A DNA stretch of 64,000 nt from Phaeobacter sp. 22II1-1F12B (GTDB taxonomy: Bacteria; Pseudomonadota; Alphaproteobacteria; Rhodobacterales; Rhodobacteraceae). Below, piece after piece: positions 44,300 to 54,514 of this stretch (its first letter is position 1; each line of letters starts with the position of its first letter). The stretch is taken from positions 186,001-250,000 of the forward strand of contig NZ_AQQP01000003.1 in NCBI RefSeq assembly GCF_002210165.1, in the 5' to 3' direction. The translations under genes and the position numbers were made by a program. Under the pieces are notes generated by a model. It searched no databases. It was given only the letters and a program-made list of their open reading frames with translations, and had not been told where the DNA came from.

Positions 44300-44908
44300 T
44301 CACGGCTTGGGACGGCTCGCGAGTTCCGCTTCGAGCTGGGCGATCCTTTGCTCCCGTTGCATCAGCGCCGCGCGCACGTCTTCGGCCTCGAACCGCTGGG
44401 GAATATGCTGGCGGCAGTTCACATCCCATGTGCCGATATCGAACAGGATCGCCCGTTCCGGACGCCCCCTGCCGTCTTCTGGAACCAGACGTCCAAGCAA
44501 GGCGGGGTCGCCTTCGACCACGCGCGCCCTGCCCCAAAGCTTGATCCGGCGGCGCTGCGCGTAGTCGATAAGGAACAGGAAGGCTTGCGGATTCTCGGAG
44601 AGATTGCCGAGCGTGATATACTGCCGGTTGCCCGCCAGATCGGCGAACCCGATCTGATAATCGTCCAGCACTTTAAGAAACCCGGCTGGGCCACCACGAT
44701 GCTGAATATAAGGCTGCCCCCCGGCGCTTGCGGTGCCGAGAAATACGCTGGTCTGGGCCGCGATAAAATCCGCCAGATCGGGTGTAATCCGGTCCGGCCA
44801 GGGGTTCTGGACATCGCCGCCTGCAAAGAGATCGCGCGACCCCTTTGCTTCTTGCTGCGCCTTTACGGCTGGTGAAAAGGCAATGTCGCTGGGGGAATGG
44901 TGGGTCAT
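44300..44908 (-). CDS. Pyridoxamine 5'-phosphate oxidase family flavoprotein
   Basis: A 202-residue split-barrel flavoprotein. DFIAAQTSVFLGTASAGGQPYIQHRGG-type strands, DLAGNRQYITLGNLSENPQAFLFL and RRRIKLWGRARVV are typical of PNPOx-like FMN proteins; the true pyridoxine enzyme motif is absent, so a general FMN reductase role is likely. The C-terminal helix LMQREQRIAQLEAELAS looks coiled. A LysR gene is divergent, probably its regulator. Confidence 0.85.
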   Translation of the reverse strand: MTHHSPSDIAFSPAVKAQQEAKGSRDLFAGGDVQNPWPDRITPDLADFIAAQTSVFLGTASAGGQPYIQHRGGPAGFLKVLDDYQIGFADLAGNRQYITLGNLSENPQAFLFLIDYAQRRRIKLWGRARVVEGDPALLGRLVPEDGRGRPERAILFDIGTWDVNCRQHIPQRFEAEDVRAALMQREQRIAQLEAELASRPKP

Positions 44909-45085
44909 GGTTTGGTCCCTCTGCCTTTTGATGAGCGCTTGTCCTGCGACGGGTTATGAGTGGTCGTGTGGTTCTTTTCGGTGGCGTGCGTTGTTTCGCG
45001 CACCGTTTGCCTGGCTACAGTTACTCCTTCCACGTTTCGAAAACAGATCGTAAGATTGCAAAGCAACCTTCCGGAAAGTGGGAAT

Positions 45086-45982
45086 ATGGCGGACCGTCTC
45101 GATTCCATGTCCATCCTTGTCGCGGCCGTCGATGCCGGAAGCCTATCTGCGGGGGCGCGGCAGCTTGGCCTGCCGCTTGCCACCGTCAGCCGCCGGATTG
45201 CCGATCTAGAGTCCGGGCTGGGCACGCGGCTGATGCACCGTTCCGCACGCGGGGTGATCCTGACCGATCCCGGTGCGGCCTATGTCGCTGCTTGCCGGCG
45301 CATTCTAGAAGAAGTCTCGGAAGCGGAACGCATTGCGTCGGGCGAATTCTCGGTGCCGCGCGGGGTGCTGACGCTGTCGACGCCCATCGTGTTCGGGCGG
45401 TTGCATGTGCTGCCCTGTGCGGTTGGGTTCCTGCAGGCCTATCCCGAGGTCGAACTGAGACTGGAACAGACCGACCGGCCGATCAGCTTGAGCGAAGAGC
45501 ACGTGGATGCGGCGATCCGCATCGGTCATCTGCCTGACAGCAGCCTGCGGGCACGTCGGGTGGGCGCGGTCCGACAGGTGGTCTGTGCCAGCCCCGCCTA
45601 TCTGAAAGAAAAGGGCCGTCCGGAAAAGCCCGACGACCTGAGTGCGCATGACTGCGTCGTTTTCGAGAACCTCATGAGCAATGAGCGCTGGTCATTCGGT
45701 GAAGGCGCGGAGAAGCGCTCGGTTCCGATCCGCTCACGACTGACCGTGAACACGGCAGAGGCCGCCATTGATGCCGCGGTCGCCGGGTTGGGCGTGACCC
45801 GCGTGCTGTCCTATCAGGTCGCGGGTGCCGTGGCCTCGGGTCAGCTTGAGATCCTGCTGGAAGAGTACGAGCCCAGACCTTGGCCCGTCAGCATCCTGTT
45901 TCGCGACGGCCTTGTGCCGAGAAAGCTGAGGGCTTTCATCGATTTCGCCGCGCCGAGGCTGGAAAAGGCGCTGGCCGGATAG
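45086..45982 (+). CDS. LysR-family transcriptional regulator
   Basis: A 298-residue regulator. The N-terminal winged helix spans residues ~1-60 (AAVDAGSLSAGARQLGLPLATVSRRIADLES), and the periplasmic-binding-like effector domain follows (GVLTLSTPIVFGRLHVLP). Start at 45086; the longer frame to 44960 is not homologous. It is divergent from the PNPOx-like gene, which LysR regulators commonly control; the shared 177-base gap should hold the operator. Confidence 0.9.
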   Translation: MADRLDSMSILVAAVDAGSLSAGARQLGLPLATVSRRIADLESGLGTRLMHRSARGVILTDPGAAYVAACRRILEEVSEAERIASGEFSVPRGVLTLSTPIVFGRLHVLPCAVGFLQAYPEVELRLEQTDRPISLSEEHVDAAIRIGHLPDSSLRARRVGAVRQVVCASPAYLKEKGRPEKPDDLSAHDCVVFENLMSNERWSFGEGAEKRSVPIRSRLTVNTAEAAIDAAVAGLGVTRVLSYQVAGAVASGQLEILLEEYEPRPWPVSILFRDGLVPRKLRAFIDFAAPRLEKALAG

Positions 45983-46099
45983 ATTGTCGGATTGGAAAGG
46001 CGTGTTTGTGCTTGGGTCGTCGGACAGACAGGCCGCGTGAGAACGTATGGCTACGCCTGGAGTGAACTCCAAGCAGACATACGCTGATGGCTAAGCCAG

Positions 46100-46132
46100 A
46101 CCGGGCCGGACGATCTGCGCGTCCGGCCCGGT
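46100..46132. terminator. Long perfect hairpin between LysR and paoC-like genes
   Basis: A 13-bp perfect stem ACCGGGCCGGACG/CGTCCGGCCCGGT between convergent genes. No T-run; may terminate by stem strength or just block read-through. Confidence 0.6.
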
Positions 46133-46138
46133 CGATGA

Positions 46139-48337
46139 TCATGCGGCAGGCAGCTGGTCGAGGTACTTGTCCAGCGTCACCGGGTAGTCGCGCACGCGCA
46201 CCCCGGTTGCATTGTAGACCGCGTTGGCAATCGCCGCCGCGACACCGCAGAGCCCAAGCTCACCCACGCCCTTGGCCTTGAGCGGGCTTGACTGCGGATC
46301 GAGCGTGTCGAGGAAGATCACCTCTTGCTCGGGGATGTCCATGTGCACCGGCACCTCGTAGCTTGCGAGGTCGTGGGTCGCGAAAAAGCCACGGCCCTTG
46401 TCGATGGCCAAATCTTCCATCATCGCCGCACCGACCCCCATCACCATGCCGCCGATCACCTGACTGCGAGCGGTAATCGGGTTGAGGATGCGACCCGCGT
46501 CGCAGGCCGCCAGCATACGGCGGAGACGGATTTCACCGGTGCCCACATGCACGCCGACTTCGACGAAATGTGCGGCAAAAGTCGAAACGACCTCCTCACC
46601 GCGGAAATCACCGAACTCCATCGTGTCTTCGGCGACGATTTCCCCGTCGGCTGCGAAGGAGGCAAGGGTCATCTGCTTTTCGCCCGTGCGCACGCTGGCA
46701 TTTTCAAAGGTCAGCGATTCCGGGTCATTGGTCCCGATCTTCTTGGCGATCTCGCCGCGAAGGGCCAGACAGGCGGCATAGGTGCCTGCGGTGGCGCTTG
46801 CCGCGCCCCACTGACCGCCGGACCCGGCGGAAACCGGATAATCGCTGTCGCCAAGCCGCACTTCGACCGCATCAAGCGGCAAGCCCATGGTTTCGGCGGC
46901 GGTCTGCGCGATGATCGTGTAAGACCCGGTGCCGATGTCGGTCATGTCGGTTTCGACGATAAGCGTACCGCCCGGTTGCAGCCGAACCCGCGCGCCGGAG
47001 TCCATGGCCGGACCACCGCGATAGGCGCCCGCAATGCCATGTCCGATCAGCCAGTTGCCGTCGCGACGCTGGCCCGGCGTGGTGTTGCGATCACCCCAGC
47101 CAAAGGCCTCGGCCCCGCGATTCAGACATTCGACAAAATGCCGGTCCGAGAACGGCTTGTCCGGGTCTTCGGGATCGACCTGCGTGTCGTTGATGGCGCG
47201 GAATTCCACCGGGTCCATGCCCAGTTTCTCCGCCATCTCGTCCATCGCGATTTCCAGCGCCATGAGACCGGCAGCCTCGCCCGGCGCGCGCATCGCGTTC
47301 GCTTCGGGCAGGTGCATTTCGGCCAGATGCTTGACGATCAGGCGGTTGTCGCCCGCATAAAAGCGCCGGGTCTGGTCAACGGCATTCTCGCCAGCCCCGC
47401 CGGGGAAGGTATGCGAGATCGCCTCATGCGCGATGGCGGTGATCTTGCCGTCCGCCTGCGCGCCAATACGGATGCGCTGGATGGTCGAGGCCCGGTGGGT
47501 GGTGTTGTTCATCACCATCGGACGCGGCAGCATCACCTTGACCGGACGCCCGGCCTTGCGCGCGCCAAGTGCGGCAAGAACCGCCTCGGCCCGAAGGAAC
47601 AGTTTGCTGCCGAAACCGCCGCCGATATAGGGGCTGTCGACGCGCACATCGTCCGGGTCGATCTCAAGCGTCGTGGCCAGCGCCTGACGGTTCCATTCGA
47701 TCATCTGGTTCGATGTCCAGATCGTCAGCTTGCCGTCCTGCCATTGTGCAATGGTCGCATGAGGCTCCATCATGGCGTGGCTTTGGCTTGGCGTGCGGTA
47801 TTCCTGATCGAGCGTGACTTCGGCGGCTTCAAAAGCGGATTCGAAATCGCCTACCCGGCTGACCGGGTCCGAACGATCCTCGCGCATTTCCTGCCACGCG
47901 GCTTCGAGGTCATAGCTGCCTTTTGTCTCTTCGTAGTCGACCTTGATCAGGGCAGCAGCGGCGCGCGCCTGTTCAAGCGTCTCGGCGACGACGACGCCGA
48001 TGGCCTGATGGTAATGCGCCACCTCGGCACCGCCGAACAGCGGCGCGGCGTTCATGTCCGAGGGCATCGGCATTTCGCCCGTTTCGAGCGCGGTGACGAT
48101 ATCGATCACGCCCGGCGCGTTGAGCGCAGCGTCGGTGTCCATGTTTGTGATGCGGCCCTGCGCGATGGTCGAAACCACCGGGTAGCCGACAAGCTGACCC
48201 TCGGCGACATCGTGGCGTTCGTAGGCATAGGGGGCCTGCCCCGATACCTTCAGCGGCCCGTCGATACGGTGCGTGGGCTTGCCGACGACTTTCGAGTCGT
48301 CGAACATGTTGTCTCCGGCTGGTTGATTGAACTCCAT
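46139..48337 (-). CDS. Xanthine dehydrogenase-family molybdenum-binding subunit (PaoC-like)
   Basis: A 732-residue catalytic subunit of a molybdenum hydroxylase that oxidises aldehydes or N-heterocycles. DGPLKVSGQAPYAYE opens it, GGGFGSKLFLRAEAVLAA and RAPGEAAGLMALEIAMDEMA bind the cofactor, and LKAKGVGELGLCGVAAAI carries the catalytic glutamate (GVGE). It starts four bases after the FAD subunit ends. The order 2Fe-2S, FAD, Mo and the features of the partners match PaoABC of E. coli. No PaoD-like cofactor-insertion protein is next to it. Confidence 0.92.
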   Translation of the reverse strand: MEFNQPAGDNMFDDSKVVGKPTHRIDGPLKVSGQAPYAYERHDVAEGQLVGYPVVSTIAQGRITNMDTDAALNAPGVIDIVTALETGEMPMPSDMNAAPLFGGAEVAHYHQAIGVVVAETLEQARAAAALIKVDYEETKGSYDLEAAWQEMREDRSDPVSRVGDFESAFEAAEVTLDQEYRTPSQSHAMMEPHATIAQWQDGKLTIWTSNQMIEWNRQALATTLEIDPDDVRVDSPYIGGGFGSKLFLRAEAVLAALGARKAGRPVKVMLPRPMVMNNTTHRASTIQRIRIGAQADGKITAIAHEAISHTFPGGAGENAVDQTRRFYAGDNRLIVKHLAEMHLPEANAMRAPGEAAGLMALEIAMDEMAEKLGMDPVEFRAINDTQVDPEDPDKPFSDRHFVECLNRGAEAFGWGDRNTTPGQRRDGNWLIGHGIAGAYRGGPAMDSGARVRLQPGGTLIVETDMTDIGTGSYTIIAQTAAETMGLPLDAVEVRLGDSDYPVSAGSGGQWGAASATAGTYAACLALRGEIAKKIGTNDPESLTFENASVRTGEKQMTLASFAADGEIVAEDTMEFGDFRGEEVVSTFAAHFVEVGVHVGTGEIRLRRMLAACDAGRILNPITARSQVIGGMVMGVGAAMMEDLAIDKGRGFFATHDLASYEVPVHMDIPEQEVIFLDTLDPQSSPLKAKGVGELGLCGVAAAIANAVYNATGVRVRDYPVTLDKYLDQLPAA

Positions 48338-48341
48338 TGCT

Positions 48342-49292
48342 TCACTCCTCTGCCAGCATGGCGGCAAGCGTGCGCTCAGCCAGCGTGATCTTGAATGCGT
48401 TTTCCTCGGTCGGACGCGCGCCGTCGAGCAGGCGCGACATCACGGCGCGTGCCCCGTTCGGCAGTTCGGCATCGGCCTCGTCGGACCGCCACGGTTTCGG
48501 TGCGACACCACCAAGCGCCACCCGTCCCGAGCCGTCCGGCTGGCGGATCAGGGCCACGGAAACGAGCGCAAAGGCGTAAGACGCCCGGTCGCGCACCTTG
48601 TGATAGGCATGGGTGCCGCCAACCGGGGCCGGCAGGGTAACCGCGGTGATGATCTCACCCGGCATCAGCGCGTTTTCCTGTTCCGGTGTGTCGCCGGGAA
48701 GCTGGTGGAACTCTGCAAGCGGAATCTGGCGGGTCATGCCGACCGGCGTGATCGTTTCGACCGTCGCATCCAGCGCACGCATGGCTACGGCCATATCGCT
48801 TGGGTGAGTGGCGATGCAGCTGTCCGAAGTGCCGACAACGCCCAGTTGGCGCGAGAAAGCGCCTTCGCTGAGTGCGCCGCAGCCCGAGCCCGGCTCGCGT
48901 TTATTGCAGGGCTGTGCCGTGTCGTAGAAATACGGGCAACGCGTTCTTTGCAGCAGGTTTCCGGCGGTCGTCGCCTTGTTACGTAACTGACCCGACGCTC
49001 CTGCCAGCAAGGCACGGCTGAGCACGCCATAATCGCGACGCACGGTTTCATGCGCGGCCAGATCGGTGTTGCGCACCAGTGCGCCGATGCGCAATCCGCC
49101 ATCTTCGGTCGCTGAAATTTCATCCAGCCCCAGACCGTTCACATCGATCAGGTGCACGGGTGTCTCGATTTCGAGCTTCATCAGGTCGAGCAGGTTTGTG
49201 CCGCCCGCGATGAACTTGGCGCCTTCGACTTCGGCGGCACGTGCCGCTGCCTGCGCCGCGTCGCTGGCGCGTTCAAAGGAAAACTGTCTCAT
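48342..49292 (-). CDS. FAD-binding subunit with 4Fe-4S motif (PaoB-like)
   Basis: A 316-residue FAD subunit. [15 protein letters not shown] is the FAD motif. The stretch [20 protein letters not shown] continuing to SGC has three cysteines typical of the extra 4Fe-4S cluster of PaoB-type subunits, which ordinary xanthine dehydrogenases lack; a fourth is nearby. [15 protein letters not shown] is conserved. Coupled by four-base overlap to the 2Fe-2S gene and by four bases to the molybdenum gene. Confidence 0.92.
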   Translation of the reverse strand: MRQFSFERASDAAQAAARAAEVEGAKFIAGGTNLLDLMKLEIETPVHLIDVNGLGLDEISATEDGGLRIGALVRNTDLAAHETVRRDYGVLSRALLAGASGQLRNKATTAGNLLQRTRCPYFYDTAQPCNKREPGSGCGALSEGAFSRQLGVVGTSDSCIATHPSDMAVAMRALDATVETITPVGMTRQIPLAEFHQLPGDTPEQENALMPGEIITAVTLPAPVGGTHAYHKVRDRASYAFALVSVALIRQPDGSGRVALGGVAPKPWRSDEADAELPNGARAVMSRLLDGARPTEENAFKITLAERTLAAMLAEE

Positions 49293-49942
49293 GCCTGCTC
49301 CTCCGCCACGTTGGTGATCGCGGCGAGAATGTTCGCATAGGCGCCGCAGCGGCAGATGTTGCCGGACATGCGCTCGCGAATCTCGGAATCGGTCATCTCG
49401 ATCTGTGCGGTCAGATCATCGGTCACGTGGCTGGGGATACCTGCGCGGATCTCTTCCAGCACCGAGCGGGCCGACATGATCTGGCCGGGGGTGCAATAGC
49501 CGCACTGGAACCCGTCGTTGGCCACGAAAGCGGCCTGCATCGGGTCGAGATTGTCGGGCGTGCCGACGCCCTCGATCGTCTGGATCTCGTCTCCGTCATG
49601 CATGACCGCAAGCGAGAGGCAGGAATTCACCCGCTGACCGTTCACCGTGCAGGTACAGGCGCCACATTGACCGTGGTCGCAGCCCTTTTTTGTGCCGGTG
49701 AGTTTCAGGTTCTCGCGCAACGCGTCAAGCAGCGTGGTGCGGTTGTCGATCGTCAATTCCTGCTCTTCGCCATTGACGGTGAGCGTGATGGTGGAATCCT
49801 CGGCGCCGGACGGTGCCAGGGCCGCGCTGCTCTGCGCGGCTGCCCGTTGTCCGGTCGCCGCTCCGATCGCGATTGCCGCGCTGCCCGCAAAAAGCGTGCG
49901 GCGGCGGATTTCAAATTCGATAGGGGGCGCCATGATATTCAT
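49289..49942 (-). CDS. 2Fe-2S subunit with Tat signal (PaoA-like)
   Basis: A 217-residue electron-transfer subunit. The N-terminus [20 protein letters not shown] is a twin-arginine signal, so the whole cofactor-loaded complex is probably exported to the periplasm. Two 2Fe-2S motifs follow: [18 protein letters not shown] and GYCTPGQIM with [11 protein letters not shown]-type CRC ([12 protein letters not shown]). The start is 49942 or 49933. First gene of the three. Confidence 0.92.
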   Translation of the reverse strand: MNIMAPPIEFEIRRRTLFAGSAAIAIGAATGQRAAAQSSAALAPSGAEDSTITLTVNGEEQELTIDNRTTLLDALRENLKLTGTKKGCDHGQCGACTCTVNGQRVNSCLSLAVMHDGDEIQTIEGVGTPDNLDPMQAAFVANDGFQCGYCTPGQIMSARSVLEEIRAGIPSHVTDDLTAQIEMTDSEIRERMSGNICRCGAYANILAAITNVAEEQA

Positions 49943-50173
49943 ATCCTCATCTCTGCTTGCCGACCTATGGCCGGTTGCTGGCTTCGTTTGGACCATGTGA
50001 GGGGAACTAGCGGTGAGGCGGCAGGCGACTATGCCTCGCAATCACTAGGTATTATCTGCTCAGCTCATGAATGAGGTATATCTGTGAACAATAGAGCGCA
50101 ATGACGGGCAAATCCTGCGGGCACGAATGCCCGGTGCAGGAGCGCTTGCCGAAATATGCTAGAAGAGAAAAAA

Positions 50174-50258
50174 TGGTGCGGGTGAAGGGACTTGAACCCC
50201 CACGCCTTGCGGCGCCAGAACCTAAATCTGGTGCGTCTACCAATTCCGCCACACCCGC
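50174..50258 (-). tRNA. tRNA-Leu (anticodon TAG)
   Basis: The cloverleaf is clear: acceptor GCGGGTG/CACCCGC, anticodon stem CCAGA/TCTGG around loop TTTAGGT, the long class II variable arm GCCGCAAGGC, T-arm GGGGGTTCAAGTCCC, and an encoded CCA end. The anticodon TAG reads CUA-family leucine codons. Confidence 0.97.
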
Positions 50259-50361
50259 CTGCGCCGGGACCGATGTCCGCTGCGCTGGCGCCTCATAGCA
50301 AAGGTAAATGCGGGATGCGAGGGCTAATTTACCTTACCTGACGGCCATTTCCGAGCGCATC

Positions 50362-51252
50362 TTATGGGTTACACCTGCCATTGAACAGCTCGCGAAAAAC
50401 CTGTGGAAGCTGTTCCGGCAGGTCCTCGGCGATGAGGCCCGGGCCAAAGCTGCGGGCGCATTCCACATGCAGCCATGCCGCGGTACCGGCCGCCTTGAGC
50501 GGAGGAAATCCCCGTGCCAGCAGACCGGTGATGAAACCGGCGAGCACATCGCCCGCCCCTGCCGTCGCGAGCCAGGGCGCCGCGCGGTCATAGACGGCGG
50601 CGTTAAGCAGGCAGTGCCCGTCGGGATCGGCGATCACCGTATCGGGCCCTTTGAGCAGCAGGACGCAACCGGCCCGGCGCGCGGCCTCGCGCGCCGCATC
50701 CACCCGGGAATAGGCGGGTCCGCTCGTGGGCCTGCCACTGAGCTTTTCGGCGAGATCGGGAAAGAGCCGCGCGAATTCGCCGCCATGCGGGGTCAGGACG
50801 CAGGCGTCGTGCAAAGCATCAAAGAGCGTATCTGGTGTGTCGGCAAAGGCGCTGAGCGCATCCGCGTCGAGCACCGTCGGGCGTACCGCCGTCAGCGCGG
50901 CGGGCACGAGGTCACGCGCCCTCTCCTGCCCCAGACCCGGCCCCAGGCAGAGCGCGTTGAGACGCGGATCTTCGAGCGCGGCGGCGAGACCGGACCGATC
51001 CTCGATACGCCGCAGCATGATCGCGGTCAGGTGCATCGCCGATTCGTGATAGGCGGCGGGCGGTGCGCCCAGCGTCACCAGCCCCGCACCGATCCGCAGC
51101 GCCCCGCGCGCAGCGAGTCTTGCCGCGCCGGTTTTGCCGGGGCCGCCTGCCAGCACCAGTGCATGCCCATGCCCGTATTTGTGATCCGCACTGCTCTTGG
51201 AGAGCGCGTTGAGGTCGATATCGGATGTTTCGAGCAGGTGAACCGGTGTCAT
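50362..51252 (-). CDS. nnrD: ADP-dependent NAD(P)H-hydrate dehydratase
   Basis: A 296-residue ribokinase-fold repair enzyme that dehydrates S-NAD(P)HX using ADP. HALVLAGGPGKTGAARLAARGAL and LTPHGGEFARLFP are family motifs, and WLATAGAGDVLAGFITGLL holds the catalytic GAGD region. In many relatives it is fused to NnrE; here it is separate, with GGAGG ten bases upstream. See nnrE. Confidence 0.93.
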   Translation of the reverse strand: MTPVHLLETSDIDLNALSKSSADHKYGHGHALVLAGGPGKTGAARLAARGALRIGAGLVTLGAPPAAYHESAMHLTAIMLRRIEDRSGLAAALEDPRLNALCLGPGLGQERARDLVPAALTAVRPTVLDADALSAFADTPDTLFDALHDACVLTPHGGEFARLFPDLAEKLSGRPTSGPAYSRVDAAREAARRAGCVLLLKGPDTVIADPDGHCLLNAAVYDRAAPWLATAGAGDVLAGFITGLLARGFPPLKAAGTAAWLHVECARSFGPGLIAEDLPEQLPQVFRELFNGRCNP

Positions 51253-51255
51253 TTT

Positions 51256-51288
51256 TCCGCCTCCGGCGGGAGTATTTTGGGCAAGAGG
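51256..51288 (-). repeat. Intercistronic element TTGCCCAAAATACTCCCGCC-type between nnrE and nnrD
   Basis: The 40 bases between the two genes contain, on the minus strand, TTGCCCAAAATACTCCCGCC then GGAGGC, with a CTCC-CGCC-GGAG hairpin. Sequences of this form are, to my recollection, common after genes in Rhodobacteraceae genomes. Here its GGAGG serves as ribosome site of nnrD. Confidence 0.5.
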
Positions 51289-51292
51289 AAAA

Positions 51293-51928
51293 TCATAGGC
51301 CGATATCCGCGATCACGAGCTTTCCGCAATGGGAAGGGCCATCGGCGAGATAATGGCCCAGCTTGGCGCGGTGAAAGGTGACGGTGAGATCGGCGGGGAG
51401 CGCGCCCATGTCGCGACCGGAATCGCTGCAGAGCCCGCTGGGGATATCGACCGCGACCCGTTTCGGTTGAGGCGGCTTGTTGCTGGCGCTTAAGGCCGGG
51501 TGCAGGCGGATGGTGTCGTCGAGCGGGCGGGTCAGCCCGGTGCCGAACAGCGCGTCGATGCAAATGTCGTGGTTCTGCTCCGGGGGGTGTTGCCAGGGCC
51601 GGACAGGATTCGTTTCAGCCCAGAGCGCGTGGTTCATTCGGGCGTCGGGTGGCAGTTTCGCCGGATCGCCGAAGAGGTTCAGATCGACCTGCCAGCCCCG
51701 GTCACGCAGCAGCCGCGCGATCACGAAGCCGTCGCCGCCGTTATTGCCGGGACCACAAAGGACCACCGCCGTTCCCGGTGCTGAAGCCAGCGCCGGCCAG
51801 GTCGCGAAGATGGCCTTGACCACCGCGCGGCCCGCGTTTTCCATCAGCTCGGCCCCGCTTGTCCGGCCGCCCTTGATGGCGCTTTGTTCGGCTTCGCGCA
51901 TCTGCTCTGCTGTCCAGACTTCGGCCAT
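51293..51928 (-). CDS. nnrE: NAD(P)H-hydrate epimerase
   Basis: A 211-residue Rossmann-type enzyme that interconverts R and S forms of NAD(P)HX, feeding NnrD. LCGPGNNGGDGFVIARLL is the NADPHX-binding motif, and VAVDIPSGLCSDSG contains the catalytic aspartate. It ends exactly at the usual domain border (LVIADIGL). The start MAEVWTAEQMREAEQ is standard. It lies upstream of nnrD in a different frame. Confidence 0.93.
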   Translation of the reverse strand: MAEVWTAEQMREAEQSAIKGGRTSGAELMENAGRAVVKAIFATWPALASAPGTAVVLCGPGNNGGDGFVIARLLRDRGWQVDLNLFGDPAKLPPDARMNHALWAETNPVRPWQHPPEQNHDICIDALFGTGLTRPLDDTIRLHPALSASNKPPQPKRVAVDIPSGLCSDSGRDMGALPADLTVTFHRAKLGHYLADGPSHCGKLVIADIGL

Positions 51929-52083
51929 ATCACCGCCTCCGTTCGCAAAATGACTAAATTTTCATCGCAACGCACAAAAAAATATCGCACAATCGGGTTC
52001 TGTCTTGCCACCCAAACCCCAATACCCCTAACCGATTGTGGCGGGTAGGCAGAAATGATCTGACCCGGACGAAACGCGGTTGA

Positions 52084-52434
<351 letters not shown>

Positions 52435-52469
52435 TAAGTCAAACTCTCAAAAATAGGGGAAGATAGGGA

Positions 52470-53876
52470 ATGAGCAAGGACGCAGTTCTCAAGCTAATCA
52501 AGGATGAAGACATCGAATATGTCGACATCCGTTTCACGGATCCGCGCGGCAAGTTGCAGCACGTCACCGTCATGTCCGACCAGGTCGACGAGGATTTCCT
52601 CGAAGAAGGTTTCATGTTCGACGGTTCGTCGATTGCCGGCTGGAAGTCGATCGAAGCATCCGACATGAAGCTGATGCCCGACACCGAAAGCTGCTATATC
52701 GATCCGTTCTACGCGGAAAAGACGCTTTGCATCCATTGCTCGGTTGTCGAGCCCGACACCGGCGAAGCCTATGAGCGCGACCCGCGCGGCACTGCAGAAA
52801 AGGCCGAGAAGTACCTGATCGAATCCGGTATCGGCGACAGCGCATTCATGGGTCCGGAAGCTGAATTCTTCCTCTTCGACGACGTGAAATACTGCAACAC
52901 CATCAACAAGGTATCCTACGAGGTCGACGCGACCGACGCGTCCTGGAACACCGATACCGAGTACGAGATGGGCAACATGGGTCACCGTCCCGGCGTCAAG
53001 GGCGGCTACTTCCCGGTGAACCCGACCGACGAGGCGCAGGACCTGCGTTCGGAAATGCTCTCGACCATGAAGCGTCTGGGCATGAAGGTCGACAAGCACC
53101 ACCACGAGGTTGCATCCTGCCAGCACGAACTTGGCCTGATCTTCGGCACCGTCACCAAGCAGGCGGACGAGCTGCAGAAATACAAGTACGTGATCCACAA
53201 CGTCGCGCATGCCTATGGCAAATCGGCCACCTTCATGCCCAAGCCCATCGCGGGTGACAATGGCACCGGTATGCACGTGAACATGTCGATCTGGAAAGAC
53301 GGCAAGCCGCTCTTTGCCGGTGACAAGTACGCCGACCTGTCGGACGAAGCCCTGTGGTACATTGGCGGCATCCTGAAGCATGCCAAGGCGCTGAACGCGT
53401 TCACCAACCCGTCGACCAACTCGTACAAGCGTCTGATCCCGGGCTTTGAAGCACCGGTTCTGCGGGCCTATTCCGCCCGTAACCGTTCCGGCTGCGTTCG
53501 TATCCCATGGTCGGAATCGCCGAAAGCCAAGCGCGTCGAGGCCCGCTTCCCCGATCCGTCCTCGAACCCCTACCTGTGCTTTGCCGCTCTCTTGATGGCT
53601 GGCCTTGACGGGATCAAGAACAAGATCGATCCGGGCCCGGCCATGGACAAGAACCTCTATGACCTGCCGCCGGAAGAACTGGCCGATATCCCGACCGTCT
53701 GCGGCAGCCTGCGTGAGGCGCTGGAAGAGCTCGAAGCCGACATGGACTTCCTGCTGGCCGGCGACGTGTTCACCAAGGACCAGATCGAAGGTTACATCGC
53801 TCTCAAAATGGAAGAGATCGAAACCTACGAGCACACGCCGCACCCGGTTGAGTTCGGCATGTACTACAGCTGCTAA
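52470..53876 (+). CDS. glnA: Glutamine synthetase, type I
   Basis: A 468-residue enzyme that makes glutamine from glutamate, ammonium and [22 protein letters not shown] is the N-terminal signature, [11 protein letters not shown] and [18 protein letters not shown] the active site, and the adenylylation site is [10 protein letters not shown] (Tyr in NLYDLP). GSI-beta type, so GlnE adenylylates it. It follows glnB. Confidence 0.98.
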   Translation: MSKDAVLKLIKDEDIEYVDIRFTDPRGKLQHVTVMSDQVDEDFLEEGFMFDGSSIAGWKSIEASDMKLMPDTESCYIDPFYAEKTLCIHCSVVEPDTGEAYERDPRGTAEKAEKYLIESGIGDSAFMGPEAEFFLFDDVKYCNTINKVSYEVDATDASWNTDTEYEMGNMGHRPGVKGGYFPVNPTDEAQDLRSEMLSTMKRLGMKVDKHHHEVASCQHELGLIFGTVTKQADELQKYKYVIHNVAHAYGKSATFMPKPIAGDNGTGMHVNMSIWKDGKPLFAGDKYADLSDEALWYIGGILKHAKALNAFTNPSTNSYKRLIPGFEAPVLRAYSARNRSGCVRIPWSESPKAKRVEARFPDPSSNPYLCFAALLMAGLDGIKNKIDPGPAMDKNLYDLPPEELADIPTVCGSLREALEELEADMDFLLAGDVFTKDQIEGYIALKMEEIETYEHTPHPVEFGMYYSC

Positions 53877-53902
53877 GCGACCGTTCCCTCGGTCCTTTAT
53901 CG

Positions 53903-53933
53903 GGGCGTCCCTTACGGGGCGCCCTTTCCTTTT
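53903..53933 (+). terminator. Intrinsic terminator of glnBA
   Basis: Nine-pair stem GGGCGTCCC/GGGGCGCCC (one wobble) with a four-base loop and TTTCCTTTT after it, 26 bases past glnA. Confidence 0.85.
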
Positions 53934-54067
53934 CCGGGCTGCGAAAACACCGTTTCCCGAGCAGTGACAAACCGCGCGACTTTCCAGAATATTGCCACAT
54001 TTAACGCACATAAGAGGCTAGTTTCGTGGCGAATGTGCCGTCAGATTGAGACTGACGGAGCGCCCCC

Positions 54068-54394
54068 ATGCCGGTTCAGACCGACTTTGCCACTCGTATC
54101 GCCCGCATCGAGGCACGCGCCGCCAGTGGCCAGAAAGCCGAATTCGCGCCGCTTCCAGATGAACCCGTCAAACCCCGGGATGAACGCCCAAGCCGCAGCC
54201 TGTTTTCGGGTCTCTTCGCGCGTCTTGTCTTTCCGGTGGTTGCGGGCACGGCGATCGTTGCCGCCTTTGCGGCCGGGCCGGAAAGGCTGCTGCCCGATAG
54301 CCTGCGCGAGAACCTGATGCAGTCGGACAGCCCGATCGCGCTGATGCTGTTTCCCCGCGACGAGGTCGAACCGACATTGACCGGAACCAATTGA
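54068..54394 (+). CDS. Hypothetical single-pass membrane protein
   Basis: A 108-residue protein with a polar, charged start (FATRIARIEARAASGQ), one membrane helix (LVFPVVAGTAIVAAFAAG) and a short acidic end. I do not recognise the family. It precedes another unknown membrane protein on the same strand, with 81 bases between its stop codon and that gene's first possible start (54476). Confidence 0.65.
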   Translation: MPVQTDFATRIARIEARAASGQKAEFAPLPDEPVKPRDERPSRSLFSGLFARLVFPVVAGTAIVAAFAAGPERLLPDSLRENLMQSDSPIALMLFPRDEVEPTLTGTN

Positions 54395-54514
54395 AACCTG
54401 CCGCTCGCTGGCACCGGATGACCGGTTCATGTCGTCAAGAAGCCCTAACGAAGCCATGATTGCCGGTTAACCTGGATGCCGAAACCGGTATCCGCCTTCG
54501 CACAGAGTCCGCCC

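Noticed and set aside
46325-48388. 687-codon open frame opposite the molybdenum subunit gene
   Set aside because: Shadow of a conserved enzyme gene; Arg/Gly/His-rich product without domain pattern.
52494-54011. 505-codon open frame opposite glnA
   Set aside because: Shadow of glnA; runs through the glnA terminator and has no ribosome site I would trust.
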